Source: Catenibacterium sp900764725 (GTDB lineage Bacteria > Bacillota_I > Bacilli_A > Erysipelotrichales > Coprobacillaceae). From it: a DNA stretch of 19,756 bases. The position numbers and the translations under genes are program-made. Positions 5,625 through 13,813 of this stretch are shown here, in pieces. Positions within the stretch are counted from its first letter, which is position 1, and every line of letters starts with the position of its first letter. Under the pieces are notes generated by a model. It saw only the letters and a list, made by a program, of their open reading frames with translations. It was not told where the DNA came from and did no database searches. The DNA lies in the NCBI RefSeq assembly GCF_934754625.1, contig NZ_CAKVIU010000049.1; one strand, written 5' to 3'.

Positions 5625-6122
5625 ATGGATAGAAAAACAAGAATAATGGAAATAATCAGTAATAGTGATAAACCTGTTTCAGCAAGTAAAATTGCGAAAG
5701 AATTAGGTGTTTCTAGACAGATTATTGTAGGAGATGTTGCATTACTAAGAGCATCAGGAGAAGATATTACTGCAACACCTAGAGGATATATATTAGAAAC
5801 AAATAGAAGTAATCATTATACGATTGCAGTAAAGCATAACAATGATCAATTAGAAGAAGAATTAAATACCATTGTAGATTTAGGTGGTAAGGTAGAAGAT
5901 GTGATGGTAGAACATCCTCTTTATGGAGAAATCAAAGGAAATCTTCATATATATTCACGTTATGATGTATCTAAATTCATGTCTGCAGTGAAGGATCATG
6001 ATGTTGCACCTCTTTCTCTATTAACGGATGGTGTTCATTTACATACAATTACAGTACCTGATGAAGAGACATTAGAACGTATTAAAGAAGCATTGGATGA
6101 AAAGCATATATTATTAAAATAA
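5625..6122 (+). CDS. niaR: NiaR-type transcriptional repressor (HTH plus 3H domain)
   Basis: 165 residues. The N-terminal winged helix (about 1-57) contains SASKIAKELGVSRQIIVGDV; the C-terminal 3H domain (about 66-163) has its expected histidines at H71, H97 and within DGVHLH (H138, H140). Family members bind nicotinic acid with a metal ion and repress NAD-precursor uptake or synthesis genes. No niacin genes are in the window, so targets must lie elsewhere or be autoregulatory. The start at 5625 is chosen because AAAAGG is 8 bases upstream; the ATG at 5619 is too close, and one at 5577 falls inside the promoter. It is followed directly by a terminator, so monocistronic. Confidence 0.88.
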   Translation: MDRKTRIMEIISNSDKPVSASKIAKELGVSRQIIVGDVALLRASGEDITATPRGYILETNRSNHYTIAVKHNNDQLEEELNTIVDLGGKVEDVMVEHPLYGEIKGNLHIYSRYDVSKFMSAVKDHDVAPLSLLTDGVHLHTITVPDEETLERIKEALDEKHILLK

Positions 6123-6145
6123 GGCTGTGGTGAACAGCCTTTTTA
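6122..6145 (+). terminator. niaR terminator
   Basis: AGGCTGT (6122-6128), five-base loop, ACAGCCT (6134-6140) and TTTT. It may also serve the convergent gene at 6149. Confidence 0.85.
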
Positions 6146-6148
6146 TTA

Positions 6149-6388
6149 TTAGATCTTGAAGAAGTTTTTGATTTCATCTTTAAAGAAATAGATGAATAAT
6201 AATGTATTTCCAATGAATGGTAAAACTAAATTAGAACAGAATATTGTAGGTAGTGAAGAAATAGTAATAGGAATACTTCCTAGACCGAAATAAAGAATAG
6301 CTTGATCAGGGTAAAAAGCCGATGCAATAAATAATGCCACATAAATCACAAAACAGATAATAAACTTCTTCTCTTTAGCACTGAGCAT
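6149..6388 (-). CDS. Small membrane protein of unknown function
   Basis: 79 residues with two or three hydrophobic spans (about 7-25, 30-47 and 52-70) and a positively charged N-terminus (SAKEKK). A good ribosome site (GGAGGG, seven bases before the ATG) supports it as a real gene. I do not recognise the family. It is divergent from padR, with a CG-centred palindrome and a second dyad in between, so its expression may be controlled by carbon source and/or by the neighbouring PadR protein. Confidence 0.7.
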   Translation of the reverse strand: MLSAKEKKFIICFVIYVALFIASAFYPDQAILYFGLGSIPITISSLPTIFCSNLVLPFIGNTLLFIYFFKDEIKNFFKI

Positions 6389-6418
6389 AAATAATCCCTC
6401 CGATTAATATAGTTTTAT

Positions 6419-6432
6419 TGGAAACGTTTCCA
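6419..6432. promoter_or_regulatory. CG-centred palindrome, cre-like operator
   Basis: TGGAAACGTTTCCA is a perfect 14-bp palindrome with the central CG and TG...CA ends of LacI/CcpA-family operators (cre consensus TGWAANCGNTNWCA, one mismatch type at position 3). It lies 31 bases upstream of the small membrane gene's ATG. Confidence 0.55.
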
Positions 6433-6464
6433 CATACATATAATATCATGAATATTACACTTTG

Positions 6465-6483
6465 TACATAGTATATCTATGTA
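6465..6483. promoter_or_regulatory. 19-bp dyad upstream of padR, possible PadR operator
   Basis: TACATAG (6465-6471) and CTATGTA (6477-6483) are exact inverted repeats around TATAT and directly abut the -35 of the padR promoter. PadR proteins bind ATGT/ACAT-containing dyads and often repress their own operon, so autoregulation is likely. Confidence 0.6.
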
Positions 6484-6511
6484 TTGCTAGTTTTTAAACA
6501 CAAAGTATAAT
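6484..6511 (+). promoter_or_regulatory. padR operon promoter
   Basis: TTGCTA (6484-6489), 16-base spacer, TATAAT (6506-6511); ribosome site GAGG at 6529-6532. Confidence 0.65.
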
Positions 6512-6542
6512 ATAAGTATATAAATGTTGAGGATCAATTAAT

Positions 6543-6881
6543 ATGGCCAAAAAGAATCAATTTTTCAAACTGGATATGCTTCTTCTATGTATTATTGCGA
6601 AGCAGGATTGTTATGGGTATGAAATAACGAAACAGATTAAAACTTACTCTCATGAACTCATAGATATCAAAGAAGGCACTATGTATCCTATTCTCTATAA
6701 ATTACAGGATGCACACTATATCTCTAGTTATGAGAAGGTAATAGAGCGTAAAATAAGAGTCTATTATCATATAGAAGAAGAGGGTAAAGAAAAGCTATTA
6801 AAAATGATTAATGAATTTAATCAAGCAGTGGATGGAATCCATAATGTGATTAAGGAATCTTTAGGAGAATCTTATGAATAA
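6543..6881 (+). CDS. PadR family transcriptional regulator
   Basis: 112 residues. The N-terminal winged helix shows the family signature: LLLCIIAKQDCYGYEITKQI (residues 13-32), then KEGTMYPILYKLQDAHYI and a basic wing (ERKIRVYYHI). A short C-terminal helix would provide the dimer contact, as in the short PadR subfamily. Its end overlaps the next gene by 8 bases, so the two are translated together. A dyad operator lies in front. Short PadR proteins next to a DUF1700-like membrane protein are a recurrent pair in Bacillota, usually controlling an envelope or transport response; the signal is unknown. Confidence 0.9.
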   Translation: MAKKNQFFKLDMLLLCIIAKQDCYGYEITKQIKTYSHELIDIKEGTMYPILYKLQDAHYISSYEKVIERKIRVYYHIEEEGKEKLLKMINEFNQAVDGIHNVIKESLGESYE

Positions 6882-7251
6882 TACAGAACAATATATTCAC
6901 AATATTTGGACTATGATGCCCATGCATACAGATAAAGAGAAATTCTATCTTCTTGATTTAAAGAAACATTTAAAAGAATATGTGGATGATCATCCTAATT
7001 GTTCATATGAAGATATAGTAGATCATTTTGGTGAACCAAAGGATATAGTAGTTGAATATATCCAGAATAGTGATGAGAATTATTTGATTCAAAGAATGAG
7101 ACTAAGAGAAGTATTCCAGAAGTTCATTATTTTTCTTTGTATCCTTTGTACATTACTTGCAGTATGGTTTGGTCTTCTTTGGTATGATGTCTATAGAAAT
7201 TCAAAATATTCAGGCGTAGAAGAAATTGAATATACAGTAACAGATCAGTAA
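6874..7251 (+). CDS. DUF1700/HAAS-like membrane-anchored protein
   Basis: 125 residues: a soluble helical N-terminal part (about 1-84) with the pattern YEDIVDHFGEPKDIVVEYI, which resembles the FG-P-x-I-A-x-x-Y motif of DUF1700 proteins, one membrane span at about 87-107 (FIIFLCILCTLLAVWFGLLW), and a short polar tail. Such proteins usually follow a PadR gene and are thought to modulate it or its target. Overlap of 8 bases with padR supports coupling. Family assignment is from pattern memory and is less certain than padR. Confidence 0.75.
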   Translation: MNNTEQYIHNIWTMMPMHTDKEKFYLLDLKKHLKEYVDDHPNCSYEDIVDHFGEPKDIVVEYIQNSDENYLIQRMRLREVFQKFIIFLCILCTLLAVWFGLLWYDVYRNSKYSGVEEIEYTVTDQ

Positions 7252-7252
7252 A

Positions 7253-7287
7253 AAAGAGTCAGTAGATGCTATGTCTACTGACTCTTT
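7253..7287. terminator. Bidirectional terminator between padR operon and rnmV
   Basis: A perfect 14-bp stem (7253-7266 with 7274-7287) around TGCTATG, with A/T runs for termination of the minus strand. One arm encodes the last codons and stop of rnmV. Confidence 0.85.
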
Positions 7288-7799
7288 AGTGCTTTAAGTA
7301 CTTCTTCTTTTGTAATACCCATCATATTCAGTCTCTTAAATAATGCTTTCGCATTACCATAACCTAAATGAAAGGCATCATAGACCTGTAGTCTTCTCTT
7401 CTTATTGCCTAATACATCTAAATCAATAAATTCATCCCATGAAATAGATTCTTCTGCATCACTAAATGTGACTGCATTCTCTAATGCTTCAATAATTGCA
7501 TCATGTCTTGCTTCCGCAATACCAAGCTTCTTAACACCCTTGGCATCCTTTTTTGCGACAAAAGCATGCTTCGCATTAGGTACAGCCTGAATGACTTTAT
7601 TTCTAATCTGTGTACCAGGATAATCAGGATCTGTTAAGACAATGACACCACGTGTTGAAGCAGCAGTCTTAATGAGAGATAGAATATCTTCGTTAATTCC
7701 TGACCCAGATGTTTCAATTGTATCTACATCAAATAACTGTTTAAGTGTTGCGGTATCTGTTTTACCTTCTACGACAACAACTTCTTTAATCTTTCTCAC
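7275..7799 (-). CDS. rnmV: Ribonuclease M5
   Basis: Toprim-family endonuclease that trims 5S rRNA precursor in low-GC Gram-positives. 174 residues, with the toprim motifs VVVEGKTDT (E11) and LTDPDYPG (D57, D59) and the later AKHAFV region. The start is GTG at 7799 with AGGAG six to seven bases upstream. It is the last gene of the operon with the activase-like giant and the 106-residue protein, from which it is separated by 9 bases. Usually rnmV is immediately upstream of rsmA; that link has been broken here. Confidence 0.95.
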   Translation of the reverse strand: MRKIKEVVVVEGKTDTATLKQLFDVDTIETSGSGINEDILSLIKTAASTRGVIVLTDPDYPGTQIRNKVIQAVPNAKHAFVAKKDAKGVKKLGIAEARHDAIIEALENAVTFSDAEESISWDEFIDLDVLGNKKRRLQVYDAFHLGYGNAKALFKRLNMMGITKEEVLKALKSQ

Positions 7800-7808
7800 A
7801 ATAATCTC

Positions 7809-8129
7809 CTAACTCAGTAAGTCAATCATACGTTCTATTGTACGTTTGACATCTCCCTGATCATAATAATAATCGAAATCTTTCTCAACCATTACAGTGA
7901 GTATAAGGCAGCATGTATCATAATCAGCCTGTGAAAGGGTTATACCCTTCACAGGTTTCTTTTTATACTTGTAGTCGCCTAATTCTTGTAATACACGTCT
8001 ATATATTACAGGGTTATTCTTACAGGCTAATTTCTTTAATACAGAAATCTTATTATAATTCAGTTTTGATCTTATAAAGCCTAGAATAGCCCTACCTCGC
8101 GAGGGCGGGGTGGAATGTCCATCTTCCAT
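7809..8129 (-). CDS. Conserved-position hypothetical protein (106 aa)
   Basis: I do not recognise this protein. It is 106 residues, basic in the first half (RSKLNYNKISVLKKLACKNN) and acidic and helical at the end (MVEKDFDYYYDQGDVKRTIE), with no signal or membrane segment. I set the start at ATG 8129 because GGAGG is five bases upstream; the GTG at 8141 overlaps the previous stop (TAGTG) and contains that ribosome site. Residues 5-12 are encoded by an unusually GC-rich stretch. It sits between the activase-like gene and rnmV with almost no gaps, which supports it as a real, coupled gene. Confidence 0.7.
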   Translation of the reverse strand: MEDGHSTPPSRGRAILGFIRSKLNYNKISVLKKLACKNNPVIYRRVLQELGDYKYKKKPVKGITLSQADYDTCCLILTVMVEKDFDYYYDQGDVKRTIERMIDLLS

Positions 8130-8140
8130 ATCTTCCTCCA

Positions 8141-11100
8141 CTATTTAGATGATTCCATGTTCTTAAATGCTGTTGATAACATCAATTTAATACGGTTAAG
8201 CTGGTTAGTTTCACTAGCCCCTGGATCGTAATCAATCGCAACGATGTTAGACTGTGGATATTTTCTTCTTAATGCCTTAATGACACCCTTACCTGTTACA
8301 TGGTTAGGTAAGCAGGCAAATGGCTGCATACATACGATATTAGGTGCACCTTCATCAATAAGTTCAATCATTTCACCAGTTAAGAACCATCCTTCACCTG
8401 TCTGGTTACCAATAGAAACAACTTCACTTGCTTTCTTCGCAATTTGATCAATAGGATGTGGTGCATCAAAACGATTTGATGCTTCTAATGCCTTAATCAT
8501 ATCTTTTCTTAAGAAGTCTACGAGTTTAATCGCTACATTACATATCTTAGCTGATTTCCAGCTTGCATCATAATGTTCATGTTCATACTGAGTATTGTAG
8601 AAACAATACTGGAAGAAGTCAATTAAATCTGGCATAACTGCTTCTGCGCCTTCTTCTTCAATAATCTTTACAATCTCATTGTTGGCAGTAGGGTGGAATT
8701 TCACAAGGATTTCTCCTACAAGACCTACTCTAGGTTTCTTAATGTCTAGAAGTGGTAATTCATCAAATTCCTTTACAATCTGATAAACGTTCTTCTTGAA
8801 TTCCTTCATAGAACCATTTTCAACGTTTTCTTTACACTTTTCTACCCATGATTCATATAATTCATTGGCTGAACCTTTCACCTTTTCATAAGGTCTTACA
8901 CGATATAAGACTCTCATGAATAAGTCACCATACATAGCTCCAATAATAACCTTCTTAGCTACCTTATAAGTGATTTTAAAGCCTGGGTTAGATTCTAATC
9001 CCTGTAGGTTTGCTGAAATAACAGGTACATAATCCATATGTGCATCCTTTAATGCTTTTCTAATAAACGCAATATAGTTTGTTGCACGACATCCTCCACC
9101 TGTCTGTGAAATGATCAATGCCACCTTATGAGGATCATACTTACCTGAATTCAAGGCATTCATCATCTGACCTGTTACTAAGATACTTGGATAACATGCA
9201 TCATTATTCACATACTTTAGTCCCTGGTCTACAGCTTCTTTATCTACTGAAGGTAATACCACAAAGTTATACCCTTCTGAATTCATTGCAGTTTCTACAA
9301 ACTGGAAATGAATAGGAGACATCTGAGGACATAGAATAGTCCATCTATCATCCTTCATTTCTTGTGTGAATGATACTTTTTCAGATTCATATTTATTTTC
9401 TAAGTGTACAGTATTGTCTTTCTTCTTTACTGTTGCTTTAAGTGATCTAATACGGATTCTAATTGGTCCTAAGTTAGAGGCTTCATCAATCTTAATAAGT
9501 GTATAAATCTTACCTCTTGCCTGTAATAATTCAGCCACCTGGTCACTTGTAACTGCATCTAATCCACATCCAAATGATGTTAACTGAATAAGTTCAAGAT
9601 CTGGCTGAGTTGTTACGAATTCTGCCGCACGATAGAGTCTAGAATGATATGTCCACTGGTCTACTACACGTAAATCTAAGTTTTCTTTATTTAAGTTACA
9701 TACAGAATCTTCTGTTAATACACAGAAACCTTCACTTGTAATTAAGCTGGCAATACCATGGTTGATTTCAGGATCCACATGATAAGGACGTCCTGCAAGG
9801 ACAATACCCTTCTTATTGTTTTTATGCATCCATTCCAATGCTTCCTGACCCTTTACTTCAATATCTTTTCTTGCACGTGCTAATTCCTTATAGGCTTTAT
9901 CAATCGCATTATGCATTTCTTTATCTGAAATATCATATTCAGCCAAAGATTCCTTCATTACCTTAAATAATGTCTTAGGGTTATTTAAAGATAAGAATGG
10001 GTTCTTATATTTCACGTTGTGTTCTTCTAAGCTGTCTACATTATTTCTAATTACTTCTGGATAAGAAGCAACAACTGGACAATTATAATGGTTACCTGCA
10101 TCTTCATATTCTTTTCTTTCATAAGCCACTGATGGATAGAAGATAAAAGGAATGCCTCTTTCAATCAAGTTTTCAATATGTCCATGAGAGATTTTAGCTG
10201 GATAGCAGGCATTTTCTGATGGAATAGATTCAATACCTTTTTCATAAATCTTCTTAGAAGATCTTGCTGATAAAACAACTCTAAATCCTAACTGAGTAAA
10301 GAATGTATGCCAGAATGGATAGTTCTCATACATATTAAGTACTCTAGGAATACCGACTTCTCCTCTTTTCGCATCATCTTTAGAAAGTGATTTATAACCA
10401 AAGATACGACCATATTTATAATCATAGAGGTTAGGTAACTTCTTAGATGTCATTGGAAGGTTAGCCCCTCTTTCACATCTATTACCTGAAATATATTCTC
10501 TACCATCATTGAATGATGTAATAGTTAACATACAGTTGTTTGTACACTTACCACAGTTTCTAATCTTTGTATCATAGTCAAGTGCTTCTATTTCTTCTAA
10601 TGAAAGAATAGTAGAAGGTTCATTGTCATCATTTTCAATCGCAATACGTGCCATACCATAAGCACCCATTAATCCTGCGATATCAGGTCTGACTACTTCA
10701 ATACCTGTTTCTTTTTCAAAGGCACGTAGTACTGCTTCGTTATAGAAAGTACCACCCTGTACAACAACATGCTTACCAATATCTTCTTTACTTCTTAATT
10801 TAATTACTTTATATAATGCATTCTTAATAACTGAATAAGATAAACCAGCACTGATATCTTCTACAGAAGCACCTTCTTTTTGTGCCTGTTTTACCTTTGA
10901 GTTCATGAATACTGTACATCTAGAACCTAAATCAATAGGGTGTTTAGACTTTAATGCAAGTTCTGCGAATTCTTCAATCTTATAACCTAATGATTTTGCG
11001 AATGTTTCTAAGAATGAACCACATCCTGCAGAACATGCTTCATTTAATGAAATATTCTGAATCACATTATCTCTAATAGTAATAGCCTTCATATCCTGAC

Positions 11101-12367
11101 CACCAATATCAAGAATAAAGTCTACATCAGGTTCATACGCTTTTGCGGCAGTATAGTGGGCAATTGTTTCTACTTCACCGATATCTACCTTTAAAGCAGC
11201 TTTAATAAGGGCTTCACCATAACCAGTGACACCTGCTTTCGCAATATAACATCCTTCTGGAAGCATCTGATAGATTTCCTTCATCAGACTCATGATCAAC
11301 TGTAATGGATTACCTTCATTAGAACTATAGAAAGAATATAAGATAGCACCCTGATCATCAGTCATGATGATCTTAGATGTTGTAGAGCCAACATCGATTC
11401 CTAAGAATACTTTACCTTTATATTTCTTAAGTGTTCTTTTCTTAGTGATATGTGTAAAGTGTCTTTCTCTGAATTCTTTTAATTCTGCTTCATCATTAAA
11501 TAATGGTTCTAAGACATTTGTAAGTTCTGTAGGAGAGTCTGAAAGACCTTCTAAGTCTTCAATAATCTTAGAGATGTTTAATGGGTTTTCTACTTTTTCT
11601 TTTGCATTTAAACATGCCCCCATAGCAACAAATAGCTGTGAGTTCTGTGGGAAGATGATTTCATCTTCAGTTAAACCTAATGTTTCAATAAAACGTTCTC
11701 TTAACTGATCCATGAAATAAAGTGGACCACCTAAGAATGCAACATTACCTCTAATAGGCTTACCACAAGCAAGACCAGAAATAGTCTGATTGACAACTGC
11801 CTGGAAAATAGATACCGCAATATCTTCTTTAGATACACCTTCATTAATTAAAGGCTGAATATCTGTTTTCGCAAAGACACCACAACGTGATGCGATAGGA
11901 TAGATTGTCTTATAGTTTTTCGCATATTCATTTAAACCAGCCGCATCAGTCTTTAATAAAGTAGCCATCTGGTCAATAAATGCCCCAGTACCTCCTGCAC
12001 AAGTACCGTTCATACGCTGTTCAAGCTGTCCTTCAAAATAAGTAATCTTGGCATCTTCTCCACCAAGTTCTATAACAACATCAGTTTGTGGAATATATGT
12101 TTCTACTGTTTTTGTACACGCAATAACTTCCTGTATAAAAGAAATACCTAGCTTATCTGCAAGAGACAAACCTCCTGAACCAGTCATAACAGGATATAAA
12201 TCAATATCACCCATCTGGTCCTTTACTTCAATTAATAACTCATAGATTGTTTTTCTAACATCTGAGAAATGTCTTGTGTACTTAGAAAATAAGCATTTGT
12301 CATTCTCGTCTGTTAAATAGAGTTTTACAGTCGTAGATCCTACATCAATTCCTAAATAATACTTCAT
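8141..12367 (-). CDS. Large acyl-CoA dehydratase activase-like protein (two ASKHA ATPase domains plus dehydratase-like region)
   Basis: 1408 residues. Two successive BadF/BadG/HgdC-type ATPase domains (about 4-255 and 319-577) both start with FLGIDVGSTT-like phosphate loops and keep the cysteines that hold the bridging 4Fe-4S cluster in HgdC: C123 (GTCAGGTG) with C162, and C449 (SAGCGSF) with C484. Then comes a cysteine cluster CGKCTNNC (605-612) with NRCERG (629-634), typical of the DUF2229 region, and a 2-hydroxyacyl-CoA dehydratase-like part with ENACYPAK (719-726) and NDACYPS. Such giants are common in anaerobic Bacillota; their substrate is not established. By analogy it couples ATP hydrolysis to low-potential electron transfer; oxygen sensitivity is expected. 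It is the first gene of an operon with the 106-residue protein and rnmV. ATG start with AAGGAT upstream. Confidence 0.92.
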   Translation of the reverse strand: MKYYLGIDVGSTTVKLYLTDENDKCLFSKYTRHFSDVRKTIYELLIEVKDQMGDIDLYPVMTGSGGLSLADKLGISFIQEVIACTKTVETYIPQTDVVIELGGEDAKITYFEGQLEQRMNGTCAGGTGAFIDQMATLLKTDAAGLNEYAKNYKTIYPIASRCGVFAKTDIQPLINEGVSKEDIAVSIFQAVVNQTISGLACGKPIRGNVAFLGGPLYFMDQLRERFIETLGLTEDEIIFPQNSQLFVAMGACLNAKEKVENPLNISKIIEDLEGLSDSPTELTNVLEPLFNDEAELKEFRERHFTHITKKRTLKKYKGKVFLGIDVGSTTSKIIMTDDQGAILYSFYSSNEGNPLQLIMSLMKEIYQMLPEGCYIAKAGVTGYGEALIKAALKVDIGEVETIAHYTAAKAYEPDVDFILDIGGQDMKAITIRDNVIQNISLNEACSAGCGSFLETFAKSLGYKIEEFAELALKSKHPIDLGSRCTVFMNSKVKQAQKEGASVEDISAGLSYSVIKNALYKVIKLRSKEDIGKHVVVQGGTFYNEAVLRAFEKETGIEVVRPDIAGLMGAYGMARIAIENDDNEPSTILSLEEIEALDYDTKIRNCGKCTNNCMLTITSFNDGREYISGNRCERGANLPMTSKKLPNLYDYKYGRIFGYKSLSKDDAKRGEVGIPRVLNMYENYPFWHTFFTQLGFRVVLSARSSKKIYEKGIESIPSENACYPAKISHGHIENLIERGIPFIFYPSVAYERKEYEDAGNHYNCPVVASYPEVIRNNVDSLEEHNVKYKNPFLSLNNPKTLFKVMKESLAEYDISDKEMHNAIDKAYKELARARKDIEVKGQEALEWMHKNNKKGIVLAGRPYHVDPEINHGIASLITSEGFCVLTEDSVCNLNKENLDLRVVDQWTYHSRLYRAAEFVTTQPDLELIQLTSFGCGLDAVTSDQVAELLQARGKIYTLIKIDEASNLGPIRIRIRSLKATVKKKDNTVHLENKYESEKVSFTQEMKDDRWTILCPQMSPIHFQFVETAMNSEGYNFVVLPSVDKEAVDQGLKYVNNDACYPSILVTGQMMNALNSGKYDPHKVALIISQTGGGCRATNYIAFIRKALKDAHMDYVPVISANLQGLESNPGFKITYKVAKKVIIGAMYGDLFMRVLYRVRPYEKVKGSANELYESWVEKCKENVENGSMKEFKKNVYQIVKEFDELPLLDIKKPRVGLVGEILVKFHPTANNEIVKIIEEEGAEAVMPDLIDFFQYCFYNTQYEHEHYDASWKSAKICNVAIKLVDFLRKDMIKALEASNRFDAPHPIDQIAKKASEVVSIGNQTGEGWFLTGEMIELIDEGAPNIVCMQPFACLPNHVTGKGVIKALRRKYPQSNIVAIDYDPGASETNQLNRIKLMLSTAFKNMESSK

Positions 12368-12397
12368 ACTTCCACATCCTTTTCTCTTTTTTTGAGT

Positions 12398-12403
12398 ATT
12401 ATA
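12398..12403 (-). promoter_or_regulatory. -10 box of the activase-rnmV operon
   Basis: Minus strand TATAAT, 31 bases before the ATG. No convincing -35 is visible. The remaining bases up to 12531 are AT-rich with no gene that I can see. Confidence 0.5.
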
Positions 12404-12531
12404 TCGAACCTATATTAAACGAATTTTAAGAAATAATCTAGTTTTTTGCATAATAAAATTAGAAAATATAATGATATATACACAAATTTTATCTATATGT
12501 AAGGCAAAATACAAAGTTTGTCTAAAGAAAT

Positions 12532-12577
12532 AAAAAAGAGGATAGAAGGATGAAAAATATCACCCTATCTCGCCCTC
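12532..12577 (-). terminator. Probable fic terminator
   Basis: Minus strand GATAGGG-TGAT can pair with ATCC-TTCTATC (one mismatch, two G-U pairs) with outer GAGG/CCTC, followed by TTTTTT at 12532-12537. It is about 57 bases after the fic stop and less perfect than the other terminators here. Confidence 0.5.
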
Positions 12578-12633
12578 ATTTGTATGATCTACTATTCAAC
12601 TATAGAAATAATTCACAGTCTTTTTTGAGTATA

Positions 12634-13734
12634 TTATACAACTGTTTCCTTAATTTCCTTTTCGTGATTTATCGCAAATTCACTTAGTTTGTAGGAACGA
12701 ATTCTCTTATTAACTAATATTGGAATCACAAATCCGTTCTTCACTAATACCGCTAATCTATTAATAACTGTCTTATTTGTGACTGATAATTGTTTACTCA
12801 CTTCTATTGGAGTAAACTCACCACGATAACTTGAAATCAACAATACTAATAATTCTTTTTCTCTCTCTTTTAAGAAAGATAAACTTCCTACAATATCTTC
12901 CTCTTCAGAAGATAATTGTAGATCACATACTTTTCTAGAATACAACTTTACCATTCGCAGAAAGTAATTAATCCAAATTTCAGGATGTGGTGGATTCTCT
13001 CTTCCAGAATAATACAATGCAGGTAACCCCATTTGAATAGAGTCATAATATTCATCTACATCATATGCAAAATACTCTTCTAATGAACCAATCCCATTAA
13101 ATCCATATCCATTTAAATCCATAATATATCCCGATAATAATCTTGCAGTTCTTCCATTACCATCCTCAAATGGATGAATAGTTACCAATTGATAATGTAC
13201 AACTGCCGCAACAATCAATGGATGATCATCAGTACTATTGACATACTCTATCAACTCATCCAGTAATCCTGGAACATCGCTATATTCTGGTGGAATATAA
13301 TCCGGATTTTCTGTCTTGAAATCATATACCGCAAATAATACTCCTGGTGGCATAGGTCCTCTAAGTCCTATTTTTTCTTTAGGAGCACCTTTCTCAACTA
13401 ATTTCTGAACATCTAAAATTAATTTTTTAGATAGTCTTTCTTGCTTGTTCAACTTCTCTTCTAAATAATTCAATGCAAGAAAATAGTTTCTTACTTCTTG
13501 TTCCGGCTTCAAATAATGTTTTCTTTCATCACTTTCAATGACTTCCTCTGCCTGTTTTTCAGATAAAGGATTTCCTTCAATCTTGTTTGAAGCATAAGAG
13601 CTTTTTTTCTTTGAATTCTTACGAAGTTTATTCAAAACGTTATGTGATAATTCCACTAACGACATCTTATATCTGTTCAGTTCTATTTCTATAATTGAAT
13701 TTAAAATATCATTTGTTATTGTCACCTTAATCAT
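12634..13734 (-). CDS. Fic domain protein (class II, self-inhibited) with C-terminal winged helix
   Basis: 366 residues. The catalytic Fic motif HPFEDGNGRTAR (187-198) is complete, including the invariant His and the Arg/Asn that bind nucleotide phosphates. Upstream, SNKIEG (49-54) fits the inhibitory (S/T)xxxE(G/N) helix, which in class II proteins precedes the Fic core in the same chain. A C-terminal winged helix (about 300-350, EVSKQLSVTNKTVINRLAVL) suggests DNA binding. Fic proteins of this kind transfer AMP (sometimes other groups) to hydroxyl side chains; the target is unknown. ATG start with GGAGGG 9 bases upstream. A TATAAT lies 27 bases before the start. It has no antitoxin gene beside it, as expected for class II. 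Confidence 0.93.
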   Translation of the reverse strand: MIKVTITNDILNSIIEIELNRYKMSLVELSHNVLNKLRKNSKKKSSYASNKIEGNPLSEKQAEEVIESDERKHYLKPEQEVRNYFLALNYLEEKLNKQERLSKKLILDVQKLVEKGAPKEKIGLRGPMPPGVLFAVYDFKTENPDYIPPEYSDVPGLLDELIEYVNSTDDHPLIVAAVVHYQLVTIHPFEDGNGRTARLLSGYIMDLNGYGFNGIGSLEEYFAYDVDEYYDSIQMGLPALYYSGRENPPHPEIWINYFLRMVKLYSRKVCDLQLSSEEEDIVGSLSFLKEREKELLVLLISSYRGEFTPIEVSKQLSVTNKTVINRLAVLVKNGFVIPILVNKRIRSYKLSEFAINHEKEIKETVV

Positions 13735-13760
13735 AAGAAAAAGCCCTCCTTCTTTTTATA

Positions 13761-13766
13761 ATTATA
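13761..13766 (-). promoter_or_regulatory. -10 box of the fic gene
   Basis: Minus strand TATAAT (preceded by AAG); no clear -35. Repeats of TTCACTATT occur upstream at about 13784-13801. Confidence 0.5.
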
Positions 13767-13813
13767 CTTGTATAGAAAACTTTTTCACTATTCTTTCACT
13801 ATTATTACACTAT

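Noticed and set aside
11364..11708. 114-codon plus-strand ORF inside the activase gene
   Set aside because: Antisense shadow of a strongly conserved coding region.
12368..12633. Possible small gene or RNA between the activase operon and fic
   Set aside because: Apart from a TATAAT and a fic terminator-like hairpin, I see no ORF with a ribosome site or conserved structure.
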